From positions 6,572,001 through 6,636,000 of the forward strand of contig CM060732.1 of NCBI GenBank assembly GCA_030704615.1: DNA of 64,000 nt, given 5' to 3'. The position numbers and the translations under genes were made by a program. Below are positions 33,239 through 45,270 of the stretch, piece after piece (the first letter of the stretch is position 1; each line of letters starts with the position of its first letter). The stretch is from Takakia lepidozioides (taxonomy: Eukaryota; Streptophyta; Takakiopsida; Takakiales; Takakiaceae). Below the pieces are notes generated by a model. The model saw nothing but the letters and a program-made list of their open reading frames with translations, was not told the DNA's origin and ran no database searches.

Positions 33239-35660
33239 TTGTTTAGTGTTGCTCCGATTGTTGCAAAATGGCAGGGCCACGACGATGAGCGTCATGGAAG
33301 AGATGACCCCAAAGAACATGGACCGCCCCCTAAGAAAATCAAACGGTCAAGGCAAGACTTGAATTGGGAAGTATATGATGACCCTAGCATACCAGCAGAA
33401 GAGGGCTGGGAGGATTTTCCGGAAGAGTTCAGGTGGCCAATGGTCAGATGCAATTTTTTTTTGAAATGGTATCACATCAATCAATTGTGGCCTAGACATA
33501 GGCATGATGTACAAACCCGAAACAATTACGCAGAGTCCAAGTCTTGCACGAACTTGCATTTCCAGCATAAGGCGAATGAGGTGCATTGCACATTGTGGGG
33601 TCAACCTCTCTCAAAGGGCCAAATCCCGTACACCTTGGCAGCCATGTTGTACGTGGAGGTGATATTGTTGCATCTAGTGAATTGGCCAACTGCTAGTAGG
33701 AGGAACGCAACGATGCAATACTATGGGGACAACATCCCGGACATGTTTGGAACACCCCAGGCTATGATACTGGGCGTGCCTAAGGCACCGGTGCAACATC
33801 CGGCTGGAACGTTAAAGGAACAATTGGCGAAAAGAGACCAGCGAAGCAGGTCCCTGGAGGACCTTGTGGAATGTCAAAGAATGCACATAGTCGAGTTGGA
33901 GGGTAGATTTCAAGACATGCCTCCAAACAATGAAGACACTGTTGTCCACAATGAGGTTGGAACAAACGTCATGGACATGGCCTCGGAGTTTACAATGCCC
34001 GATCGCAGTATTGACCGCATCATTCACGGAATTACGGACGTCCTTGACCCTACGGCCGATGAAACCATGGTTGCGGAACAACGAATTGCGGATAAGAGAA
34101 GGGGAAAAGGAAAAGAACCAGTAGTGAAAACTTCAAACCGGGGAATGCTCGAGGGTCGCCATTCAATCCGATACCGTGTCTGATGTCAATCGTGTTACAA
34201 GGGAGCGGAACATTGTCATGACAATTGTATGGCGTTTGTCAAAAGCATTGGAGATTCGGGCATGGGTGCCATTGAATGGCAATTTGGAAAATTGGGTACA
34301 ATGGCGACCCACCTGGCCCAGAGAAGCACAGATAGAGCAGGCATTGTCAGCCTTGCAACGTGTCGCATGTTTGTCAAACTACGGCGTTGATAGCATTTAT
34401 GACAACATGCAAAAGTATAACGATCTCCGCAACGCATCAAGCATGTTCACCGGGTTTACGAACTGGGCAGATGTGGAGTCTATGTTCGATCGATGTAAAC
34501 ACAGAATTTCGAGATCGAACATAAGCATAAACTGAGAATTGGAGATAGAGGAGGAGTGGGACACCACAACAAGGATGAGCAGCCATATCGACGCGGCTGA
34601 GAGGGAAGAGATACCACAAGGCGTTTTGCCGTTATGGATATCAGATGATACACTTTATTCGATGTGCATGATTCCTACGGCCCAGAGGGATGTCATGTGC
34701 TTGGATCATGTGGACATATGTTCCATCCCACGTGTCTTATCGTGACATCCTTGTGGATGGCCGCTTGTCCAGAATGTCGTGCATCAATCCATCGCCGTTT
34801 CTATGAGCTTGTAGGCTTGGAGGATATTATGCCATCAGGTTTTGAATACAATCGGCACAACCTCCCATTTGATGGGCACCCATTTACATTTCTCAATTGT
34901 GTGCATTGGGGCAAAAACTTATTGTGGGATGCACTCAGAGGAATGCATAACATATATGCCGCAAACCCGGAATACGTTAGATCACCCCAATATTTCTGGG
35001 TCACATCTGATTGGGAGATAACGGTACGTGCGGGAGGCATTGCCAATTGGTGGGAGAGAGAGCAGTTTTGCCGCAATTTGGGAGGGCATTGGAGTCAGAG
35101 AAGGACGAGGTTTTTCCGGCTCCCATAGGTTCCATGGGTGCCGGAACAGACCGAATTATATAACCGAGAACCGATTGGGAGACATTTGTTGTTGTCCGAT
35201 GTGGAAGATGCCATAATATATCAACGCCGAATGAATAAGGCGTACGAGGCGGCTTTTCGTCGGGACGACACAATGACTAGGGACCGGGCCTGTGAGAGGG
35301 TGTTGGAAAGTTTCAAGGGTAGCATCAAGGCAATTGTAGAGGAATAGCGACTATGGACAGACCATTTTCATCGTGTTTCGGGGGCTCTGTTGCCGGATGT
35401 GGACGGCCTCGTTGCCCATTTGCATGCAACTCGAGCACTTGCCGAAGATCGATCTCCGCCATGTCGTGAGAGTCTGGAAGAAAGTCAACTTTCGCCAAAA
35501 AATAGATGGATGCTGGCGACCATTGATCACATCTCATTGGGCCCCTCGTTGATGACGAGATCACGATCCCAGGCTCTCCATATTGGCACTGCAAATCACG
35601 CCACAACATCACATCTCTTGCCCCCTTCATCACCATCAAATGAAGACTGACAGTGACGAC
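33239..35660 (+). pseudogene. RING-finger gene of an unidentified family, copy 1, frameshifted
   Basis: Three successive open stretches look like one broken gene: 33239-34183 (314 aa; basic start with PPPKKIKRSRQ, later a coiled-coil-like LEDLVECQRMHIVELEGRF), 34176-34535 (119 aa), and about 34539-35347. In the last, RING-like residues are split over two frames: CM in one, then GSCGHMFHPTCL and CPECR in the next (34664-34800). The C-terminal part, FEYNRHNLPFDGHPFTFLNC and FWVTSDWEITVRAGGI, is highly similar to copy 2 at 42167-42490. RING proteins are usually ubiquitin ligases. The rest is unknown to me. Confidence 0.6.
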
Positions 35661-35859
35661 TAGGATTTCAATCAATAGCAACGTAGTACATAGACAATGT
35701 GGATTTTTGTTGTACCTTGAATTTCTGGAACACACTGATAGTACTTCGCCAATTTTGTATATGCACCAATTTTGTTAATACGCATGTGCGGCACCTGCCA
35801 ATTTCAATTGCATAAGCAGCATTTTCTTCACATCTTCACTCATGTGATGGGGAAGAAGT
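35661..35859. other. No feature recognised
   Basis: Short AT-rich spacer between the RING gene copy 1 and the satellite block. Confidence 0.4.
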
Positions 35860-37490
35860 GGTTCACCCTATAAACAAATTTACAATGGTCTCATATTTGG
35901 TCATGACGTGTATGTGGGTATCTGCAATCAACTCAGAAAGTTTCAGAACAAGAACAACATACCCACAAAGTTTTCAAAACACAAAATAATTCATAAGGAT
36001 GGGGAATTATTGACCTCGTATTAGTCTGGGACCTGTGAGACGGTCCACAGAACATACTGCCCAAGTTTCAAAACACAAACAAAAACCATTTGGATGGACA
36101 ACCATCCGTTGGCCCATTGAACCAATTTTGATTGATTTCATATTACTCTGGGACCTGTCAGATGGTACATTGAACACACTGGCAAAGTCTCAAAGCGAAC
36201 CAAAATCATTTGGATGGGCAACAATCCGTTGAGCCATTGAACGAATTTGATTAATCTCATATTACTCTGGGACCTCTTTGATGGTACATTGAACATACTG
36301 GGAAAGTCTCAAAGCGAACCAAAATCATTTGGATGGGCAACCATCTGTTGAGCCATTGAATGAATTTCGATTGATGTCATATTAGTCCGGGACCTGTGAG
36401 AGGGTGTACCGAACATACTGGCAAAGTTTCAAAGCAAACAAAGATGGGCAACCATCCAATTGACCCATTCAATGAATTCAGTTTGATCTGCTATTACTCT
36501 GGGACCTGTTGGACTACGTTTCGCATGCACATGATTTTTTTTTAATTCTATTTTTGAACCGTATATGTAATGACGGCATATGCAACGTGCGTGCCAAATT
36601 TGGGAGGTAAAAAAATTGATTTGGACCCAAAACCACAGTTTGTTTCCTCTTTTGCACTCCAAACTTGATTTGTCTTCTACTTCATGCACTCTTTATAGAG
36701 AGTTATGCAATAGTGAGCAAAGATAACATTTATAAATAAATAAATAAATAATTGTTTGGTCCAAAGTTTTGCAGGGATGTAGTGGTGCGAGGGTTGAAGC
36801 CATAGAACAAAATTGAGCCAAAAATAAAATCGTTACGTAGCAGAAACCCCCAATCAAAGACAGTGTAAACCTAATTATTTGCTTGAAATTTATTTAAATT
36901 CAATTTAATTCTAAATTGGTTGAGGGGTGAGCGCGTCGATGGGGAGACAAATGTTTTTTTCTTCTGTTGTATTTCCGCACATGTGTCGCACACATATTCA
37001 AGCACCTGCGGGCAAAAGTTGGGCTTCGACCACATCCGTTCAAATGGTTCAATAGCCATTCACCCATGACAGGATTTTTTTTTTCGCAATGAACAATATT
37101 GGATGACAGGTGAACGCCTCATTGGCCCACTAAACAAATTTTGATTGATCTCATATTACTCTGGGACCTGTCAGATGGTACATTGAACATACTGCCCAAG
37201 TGTCGAAGCAAACAAAAACCATTTGGATGGGAAACCGTTGGCCCATTCAACGAATTTCGATTGATCGCATATTACTTTGGGACCTGTCAGATGGTACATT
37301 GAACAGACTGGGAAAGTCTCAAAGCGAACCAAAATCAGTTGGATGGGCAACCATCCGTTGAGCCATTGAATGAATTTTGATTGATCTCATATTAGTCCGA
37401 GACCTGATACATGGTATGTTGAACATAGTGACAAAGTTCGAAAGCAAAAAAAAATCATTTGGATGCTCAACCATTCGATCGCCCTATGGT
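35860..37490 (-). repeat. ~118-bp satellite, block 1 (reverse orientation), interrupted
   Basis: Units with TTGAACATACTG, AAAGTCTCAAAGC, AAAATCATTTGGATGGGCAA, CCATTGAACGAATTT and GATCTCATATTA repeat at about 36010-36530 and 37120-37490, with a divergent unit at 35870-35990. The reverse complement of block 2 (42800-45270) aligns with this order of words, so the two blocks are the same family in opposite orientation. The part 36540-37110 is non-repeat and holds no gene. Confidence 0.8.
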
Positions 37491-38460
37491 GTCATGACAT
37501 CACAAGAACCATGGGGGGGGGGGGCTGTGCAGCAGCAGACCATTCAAAGGCTGCTACCTGCAACCATAAGCTGCTGCTATGAGTGAGAAGCATCCAAGTT
37601 GTCCGTCTGCCAAGGCTGCAGTGAGTAGCTTGCAAAGACCTTTTCACATATTTCCCACTAGGTGCTGGGACAGGTGCTACAACAAACAACGTTGTATATG
37701 TTGCTGGCCCTGATATCAGAACATGGTGCCATCAATCTTAATAATGCGAAAAAGTTGAATATAAGAGCTCATCTGGGGAGGACCTCATCTGGTACTTCGG
37801 GTCGGATGACATTTGTACAGAATGTAGAAAAGAATGTAGAATGACATGGTTATGTTTGCACATTTGAAGTGAAGTTTGGGACCTTGAACCGAGAAAGAGG
37901 GAATGGTCAAAATCAATTCTGACCTGCATTGCTCAAGTTTGCAGTTGGGATATCGGATGGGAAGTGGAACTTTTGCGGGTCAACATTGCTGAAGCCACAC
38001 CAAGCCACACAAAGCTAGCCTTGATAGAGACCTTAATCATGCATGCCTCAACAGAGCCAAGGCTTGGCGAGGGTGGTGCGCATGCCGGTTGACACCACAG
38101 AAAACTACTGGTTTGAACTACTAGTTCGGGACTAAACTGCCATGATAGGGTACCCGTAAAACCATGTTGCTGATTTTAAAAGAAATTTTCGGCAGATTTT
38201 TGCACGCCAGCCTATGTAATTACTCAAAACAATTGTTCATGTTTCTCACAAGTGCTCAGAGACCTTCAAAGATACTAGCAACCAGCAGCAATACTGATCG
38301 CTGCCCAAACCCAACTTCCACTTTGCTTGTTCAACCAAAGCATGAAAAAAATCTATCAGAAATTGCATAGATTGCAGCAGGACCTACATGTTCACACGGT
38401 AGTCGTCGGTAGCACTCCAAAGCTGTACACATCACTTTTCTCCATTGGTCACATATTTAA
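37491..38460. other. No gene recognised
   Basis: Contains a run of about ten G (37512-37522) and only short chance frames. A weak continuation of kinase-related sequence into 38160-38460 is possible but not shown. Confidence 0.35.
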
Positions 38461-38468
38461 TTCCACAG

Positions 38469-38508
38469 CATCAGGTGTGAGGGGAACATTTGGATATGTG
38501 GACAGGGC
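38469..38508 (+). pseudogene. Receptor-kinase activation-segment exon fragment
   Basis: After a good acceptor (TTCCACAG), the plus strand codes SGVRGTFGYVD. This matches the G-T-x-G-Y box that follows the activation loop of plant receptor-like kinases. The usual next residues (P-E) are missing. It lies about 75 bases from a catalytic-loop exon on the other strand. Confidence 0.5.
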
Positions 38509-38543
38509 AAGAGAAACTAACCAAGAGAAATTAACCAACTTAC

Positions 38544-38653
38544 CCTAGCCGTCATTGAGTCATCCAATAAAATGTTTGCCGATTTGATGTCACGATACAC
38601 TACTGGTGGTATTGCCTGTGACCCAAAATCCAGCTCCCTTAGTGATACTATGG
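38544..38653 (-). pseudogene. Receptor-like kinase catalytic-loop exon
   Basis: On the minus strand, an acceptor (CCTTACAG) at 38654 and a donor (AGG|GTAAGT) at 38544 bracket 36 codons. They include IPPVVYRDIKSANILLDDS, the subdomain VIb loop of plant RLKs (Asp, Lys and Asn present). The next exon with DFG is not found downstream on this strand. Possible earlier exons at 38650-39000 are unclear. It may be a relic or part of a rearranged gene. Confidence 0.6.
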
Positions 38654-40369
38654 CTGTAAGGAAAAATGGGTAGTAGGGCAGGATACTTGGTCTTCAAAGC
38701 CTGGAAGTAGATTGAGGTCAGATCCACAGTCCATGTGCCTTGACAATGAACATAGTCAAGGAGAGGTGGTCTGTTGCATCTGCACATGGATGATAAACAG
38801 ACATAGAGAAGACGCCTTCTAATGTCACCCATATATGTAACCTTCTTCTGGTTTGCAAGTCTTATTGTTGCAATCTGCACAGAGACACAGACAGATTCAA
38901 AAGCCAAGGGTGTAAAACATTTCAAAGTTCATATTTCCTTGGATAGGACTAAGAACTGCTTACACTGCTAAGAACTGTCTCTTTATGAAGGATTCCTCAT
39001 TCTGGCATTCTGTAGAGAGGGGGGCAGTAGGCCTGCAGGCCAACTACCCACAGGGCTGAGGAAAGCCATGGGGTATCAGCCCCCTATACCTCCATAACAA
39101 TAGTGTGGAAGTAGTTACTCACACACTGCGCCTGCACACTGGGCCACAAACCGTACCACAGGGATCCAAACTAAACCACGGCGCCAGAATGTTCCAGTGT
39201 GGACTCCAAATGCCTTCTCACTCACCAGAAACGTGGGTGCACAAAGAGTATGAAGCCCATGCTTTGCACATAAATATCCATTTCACTGTTCAGAAATTGA
39301 TCGTCGTATGAACCTTAGCAGCGCATATGGAAACATTGTAGTTGATTGAAGAGTTAATCATCATAATAACATTGCCGGTCCTGAACTGGATGATCAGCTC
39401 TGATTATAGAGGTTCTTAAGATTTATGTAGGGATCGGAAATGCATGCTGCATTGCAGCAAGCTTTCAGCTAATTTGTTGAGGTACAGTGTACGAGTAGAG
39501 GTTTCTACTTATGCTCGTTCTTGCATGTCTACTGCAATAGTTTGTGCCAACAGGATCACGATTGCACAATTGTAATAAACCATGTTATGCAAGTCTCAGA
39601 GTTGTCACTTGTATAAGGGAAAAACAAAGATTGGAAATTTGCCAAGATGGAAGTATGAAAGGGACTGCTGGAGTAGTGAAATTTCTTACTTGGTGTAGCG
39701 CTGGTCAAACCTGAACAACCTCGCCACCTTCCCCCACCAATACATCCTTCATACATCAAGCCGTTTCACCTCCCTACTTGTAATGCAACAGACGTAAATT
39801 GCCTATCCTGGCTTACAGTGTGCACATGATACGGTGCAGTATTCCTATCTACGCTCTGTCCCTTTTGCGCGAACACCAGAGGGTCCATCTGCAATGGGTT
39901 TTGGGGGCAAATGAACTGGTCAGATCACAACAAAGAAACAACTGGATCAATTGGATCATTATGACTTCCTACCCATTCCCTCAGGCAGGCTTAGGGCAAT
40001 TCCAGAGATGGTTCCTACACAGTTTGTCACATGGGCCCAGGGTTAGTATCCCACGGGGTCAATGGCCGTTAAGGTATGGCAAGCCAACGTTTGCAGGGTC
40101 AACATCTTTCTCAAAGAACGAATTAATGCCATGACCTGAGCTGACAAGTAGCTGTCACATATTCTTGTTAACAATCCAGCATGCATTTTTCCCGAATGAC
40201 CTGGCCATAGCGATCACTGCCCAAAAGTAAAAAAGAATACACAGGCTGTGTCATTATTGAGTGCCAGTGACGTAAGCGGGATGTTCTCTGGACGTGGTCA
40301 CACTACTGGTGATCTCTTTATTCTTCCATCGCTTGTTTATCGCTTACATCGCATGGAATTGTTGTGCAG

Positions 40370-40523
40370 GTCCAAGTTTCTTGGAAGGGCCGAGAAAACT
40401 TGTAGCAGATGGCAAGCTTGCGAATTTTACTGTAGAGGGTATTTTGTTTGAGTCATTTCCACTTGCACTGAGGCGGCAACTTCTTGAGAAACCTCCTCTA
40501 AATCAAAATGAGCTAGACTGGAG
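40370..40523 (+). pseudogene. Candidate internal exon of unknown gene
   Basis: Bordered by GTTGTGCAG (acceptor) and CTGGAG|GTATGA (donor). In one frame it codes PSFLEGPRKLVADGKLANF, VEGILFESFPLALRRQLLEK and PPLNQNELDWR with no stop. The composition looks coding. I do not recognise the protein. Another coding-like stretch at about 39937-40039 (one frame reads HYDFLPIPSGRLRAIPEM) may belong with it. Confidence 0.4.
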
Positions 40524-40579
40524 GTATGATCTTAAGACGGAATGATGTCTGTGGCTGGCTTCATAGAAGTGAATGTAAT

Positions 40580-40646
40580 AGTGGATTGTGGCGATGACAG
40601 CTGCGGTCATGGGAAACGTGTAAGCCCACCAAACAAATGAAAACTT
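40580..40646 (-). pseudogene. SLAC1-like anion channel exon fragment
   Basis: On the minus strand the residues FSFVWWAYTFPMTAAVIATI match the strongly conserved WWAYTFPMT...AT segment of plant SLAC1/SLAH S-type anion channels, as I know the family. The residues on either side do not continue the match, and no neighbouring exons were found, so this looks like an isolated relic exon. Confidence 0.5.
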
Positions 40647-41204
40647 GCACATTTGAGCATCGTTTGTAAGAGCCTGGTCTTTGAATGAAACTGAAGTACA
40701 AAACGCGTTCGAGAGACAAAACGCGATAGTAAATAAACACCGAGCAAAGTCAACAAGAGCGCCTTGCACGGAGAAGCTCGAAAGCGCGGGCGAACGTCGC
40801 CTCCAGAGTGTCTCGTGCACGCAAGTTGCGCGGAGTCCGCAGAGACAGCGAGGACAGGCCACGGTTTGCGTTGAACACCGCTTGCAAAGTGAAATGATGG
40901 CGAAAAGGCCCAAAGCTTGCAACGATGGCGGGAAAGCCTGAAGCTTACGTGACAATGGCAGATCGCGCACTGGAGCTTCAAAGTCCAGGGAAACGTATAG
41001 TGGAGACCCTTTTGTCCCTCGCGATGCGCCTACGTGCCAACATGTACTATTTTTATCAGGCCCGTAGGGGGTCTCATTAGTACAACAACCAAGAACGGGC
41101 AGAATTCAAGAAAACAAAACTCGCAGCCTTCCTAAGAGCCCATTAAACTTCTAATGCATCATTGCAACATACTGCATGTATGTCAAATCATAGCGTCGAT
41201 AGCA

Positions 41205-42790
41205 TTTATCCAACAAAAGCATAAACTTGGAATTAGAGATAGAGGAGGAGTGGGACAATACAGCAAGGATGAGCTACCATATCAATGCAGCTGAGGCTAC
41301 GGAGATACCACGAGGCATTCTGCCGTCATGGATATCAGATGGCTCTTGTTCTTCGGTGTGCCTAAATCCTTACGGCCTTGAGGGATGACATATGCTTGGA
41401 TCATGTGGACATATGTTCCCTCCCACGTGTCTTGTGATGGCATTCCTATGGATCAGCGCTTGCCCAGAATGTCGTTGTCGTTTCTATGAGCTATTTGAAT
41501 TCAACAATTTGAGGTTGAAGGGGGACGAGCGAGCGATGTGAGAATCACTCCGCATTCGGCGGTGAGGGTGTTGGGGACTCAACCGGTTTTTTTTTTTCCC
41601 TCAAAGAAAGGGGACGGTGGCCCTTTTACTCAAATTAAATAAAAAATAAGTGTCACAATGAGGTGGAAAAAATAACCACCAGGAAGGCCGTAAGGTCTCA
41701 CCAAGGGGGAACAATCCCGAAACCAAAGCATACAAGCTACAGAAAAGAATAGGATGGAAGCAAGAAAGTGAAAGGGAATTGGTAAGTAAGGGGGGGTTAC
41801 CTTGGCGGAGAGGGTAGATAAGGTGAGGATGTCGACTAAGAAAAAGAGTAATGGGGAGCCAGCAAGCAGGGAACTAACTGGGCAGTAAACAAGCAAGATT
41901 GGTGCAGATCCTTTAATTGCAGAACTACTGCCTGCAAGATTGGAAATAGCTATGACACAGGTTTGACAGGTCGTTTGCGCCGAGCAACATTTGACTCCGA
42001 TGGAATTCTACGGATCTACAGTTGGGTTACGAATGGGAACTCGAAAGAATGGAGTGTAGAGTGGCAAGCTTTTACATACATCTGTTCCGTAGTGACGGCA
42101 GAATGCAAGCAAAACTAATCAAACTTAAAATGCAGCTGAGTTCTAAACTTAGTAACTCTGGCCTTTATGCACACAGGGTATGAGTACAATCGACACAACC
42201 TGCCATTAGATCAAGACCCACATACATTTCTCAATTGTAAGCTATGGGGGAAACAAATGGTATGGGATGCGGATAGAGCAATGCACTACTACATACATGC
42301 CGAAAACAAGACATACGGTAAATCACGCAAATATTTTTGGGTCACATCTAATTGGGAAATAATGATACATGCAAGAGGCGTATGCAATCAAACCGATAGA
42401 GAGCTATTTTGCCAGAATTTGGGAGGGCATTGGAGCGAGGGAAGGGATAGGTTCTTCCGGCTGTCAGAGATTCCATGGGTGCCGAAATAGAACGAATGGT
42501 ATGACCATCAACCGATTGGGAGGCATTTTTTTATGTTGGAATTGAAAGATGCTACAAAATATTGGTACGAATATCAAGAACATATTGCAATGCTGGCGGT
42601 GAGGATGACATACTGCCTAGAGACCCAACCCAAGAAAGGGCGTTGGACACTTTCAAGGCTAGCATCAAAGAAGCTGTAGAGGCATGGATACAAAGTTGGA
42701 CATACCAATTTGATGGTGTTCCGTGAGTGCATTGGCCGGATGTGCACGTCCTCATTGCTGATTTGGATGCAGCCCGAGCACTATGTTATA
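41205..42790 (+). pseudogene. RING-finger gene of an unidentified family, copy 2, broken by an insertion
   Basis: The 41205-41520 part parallels copy 1: a LEIEEEWDNTARMSYHIN-like stretch, then SVCLNPYGLEG, a TGA, HMLGSCGHMFPPTCL and CPECR. After RFYEL the similarity stops and about 650 unrelated bases follow (41520-42165). It resumes with GYEYNRHNLPLDQDPHTFLN and FWVTSNWEIMIHARGV, to a TAG at 42488-42490, and continues weakly to about 42790. In copy 1 the two parts are adjacent, so the intervening DNA is an insertion. Confidence 0.65.
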
Positions 42791-42799
42791 CAACAGTCA

Positions 42800-45270
42800 A
42801 ATTATGAGGCCAAATATGAGATCGAACGAAATTCGTTGGAGGGTGAACCACTCGTTTCCCATCGATACAAATTTAGATCATTCCCAAATTTTGCGGGTAC
42901 ATTCAACATACCTACATACAGGCGCTGACCAAATATGAAAGGGAACAAAATTTGTTTGAAGGGTGAATCTTTTGTTCCCCATCGACATGAATTTTGATCG
43001 TTCTCAAACTTTGTGGGTGTGTTGAATATACCCACATACGAGCGCTGGCCAAATATCGAACAAAATTTGCTTGGAGGCTGAACCACTCGTTCCCCATCTA
43101 TACGAGTTTTGATCGTTCTGAAATTTTGTTGTGTGTTGAACATACCCACATATAGGCGCTAACCAAATATTAGATCGAACGAATTTTTTTTGGAGGGTGA
43201 ACCATTCGTTCTCCATCAATAAAAATTGTTCTGAAACTTTGTAGGTGTGTTGAACATACCCACATACAGGTGCTAACCAAATATGAGATCAAACGAAATT
43301 CGATCGGAGGCTGAACCACTCGGTCCCCATTGACGTAAACCCTAAATCCTAAACCCTAAATCCTAACCACTCGTTCCCCATGGACGTGAATTTTGATCAT
43401 TTTGAAACTTTGGAGGTGTGTTGAACATATCTACCTATAGCCACTTACAAAATATGATATCAAACGAATTTGCTTGGGGGCTGAACCATTTGTTCCCCAT
43501 CGACGTAAACCCTAAACCCTAAACAATAACCAATCGTTCCCCATGGACGTGAATTTTGATCGTTCTGAAACTTTGTGGGTGTGTTGGACATATCTACATA
43601 CAACCGTTGGCCAAATATGGGATCAATATAAATTGGTTTCAGGGTGAACGAGTCGTTCCTCATTTACACATATTTTGTGCTCAAACTTTGTGGGTATTGA
43701 ACGTACCTAGATACAAGCCCTAACCAGATCTGACATCGAACGAAATACATTTGGAAGATAAACCACTTGTTCCCCATTGGCATGAATTTTGATCGTGCTA
43801 AAACTTTGTGGGTGTGTTGAGCATACATGCATACAACTGGTAACCAAATATGAGATGAAACAAAATTTGTTTGAAGGGTAAACCTCCCGTTCCCCATCAA
43901 CGTGAATTTTGATCGTTCTCAAACTTTGTGGGTATGTTGAACATATTGATATACAATCGTTGGCCAAATATGAGATCAAACGAAATTTGTTTGGAGGGTG
44001 AACCACTCGTTCTCCATCGATACAAATTTAGATCTTTCCCAAACTTTGCGGGTATGTTCAACATACCTACATATAGGCGCTGACCAAATATGAGATATAA
44101 CAAAATTTATTTGAAGGGTGAACCTCTCGTTCCCCATCGACATGAATGTTGATAATTCTCAAACTTTGTGGGTGTATTCAACATACCCACATACAAGCGC
44201 TGACCGAATATGGATCAAATGAAATTCCACTCATTCTCTATGGATGTGAATTTTGATCGTTCTCAATCTTTGTCGGTGTGTTGAACATATCCCCATATAG
44301 GCACCGACCAAATATAAGATTGAACAATTTGTTTGGAGGGTGAACCACTTGTTCCCCATCGACACGAATTTTGATCGTTCTGATACTTTGTGGGTATGTT
44401 GAACATACCGACAGTCGCTGGCCAAATATGAGATCAAACAAAATTCGTTTGGAGGGTGAACCACTCGTTTCCCATCGATACAAATTTTGGTCGTTCTGAT
44501 ACTTGGTGGGTATGTTGAACATACTGAGATACAACCGCTGGCCAAATATGAGATCGAACGAAATTTATTTGGAGGGTGAACCACTCGTTCCCTATCGATA
44601 CAAATTTTGATCGGTCTCAAACTTTGCAGGTATGTTTAACATACCTACATACAAGCGCTGACTAAATATGACATCGAACGAAATATGTTGGGAGGGTGAA
44701 CCACTCGTTCCTCATTGACACAAATTTTGAAGGTTCTGAAAGTTTTTGGGTATGTTGAACATACATAGATATAAGCGCTAACCAAATATGGCATCTGTAT
44801 AAATTTGTTTGCACGGTCAAAAAGTCGTTCCCCATCGACATGAATTTGTCTCTTTCTTAAACTTTGTGTGTATGTTGAATACGTAAGTCCTACATACAAG
44901 CCTTGACCAAATATGAGATCCTTCGAAATTTTTGAAGAGGGTGATCGACTTGTTGCTCATTGAAATGATTTTGTCTCGTTCTCAAACCTGGTGGGTATGC
45001 TCAACATACCCATTTACACGTCATGGCCAAACATGAGACCAATCTAAATTTGTTTAGAGGGTGTATCACTTGTAGAGGTTGAACGAGTCGTCCCCATCCA
45101 CATGAATTTTCTAATTCTCAAATTTTGTGGGTATGTTGTACATACCTAGATACAAACGCTTATCAAATATGAGAGTAGTCGAAATTTGTTTGGAGGATGG
45201 CCGACTCGTTCCTGGTTGACATGAATTTTCTCGTTCTCAAACTTTGTGAGACGGTTGCATATACCCACTT
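42800..45270 (+). repeat. ~118-bp satellite, block 2 (forward orientation), about 20 units
   Basis: Units contain CCAAATATGAGATCGAACGA, AAATTTGTTTGGAGGGTGAA, CCACTCGTTCCCCATCGACA, TTTTGATCGTTCTCAAACTT and TGTGGGTATGTTGAACATAC. Junctions fall near 42902, 43022, 43138, 43250, 43422, 43584, 43698, 43817, 43936, 44056, 44176, 44281, 44399, 44514, 44636, 44755, 44873, 45000 and 45134. It follows RING gene copy 2 as block 1 follows copy 1. Confidence 0.9.
43337..43368. repeat. Telomere-like CCCTAAA repeats inside the satellite
   Basis: AAACCCTAAATCCTAAACCC and following bases: about four plant-telomere-type heptads, two of them with TCCTAAA in place of CCCTAAA. A second, shorter run (AAACCCTAAACCCTAAAC, 43507-43524) sits at the equivalent place of a nearby unit. 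Confidence 0.75.

Noticed and set aside
41630-41896. Hydrophobic minus-strand frame as a membrane protein
   Set aside because: Lies in the insertion of RING gene copy 2, in pyrimidine-rich DNA that gives Leu/Phe/Ser-rich translations by composition.
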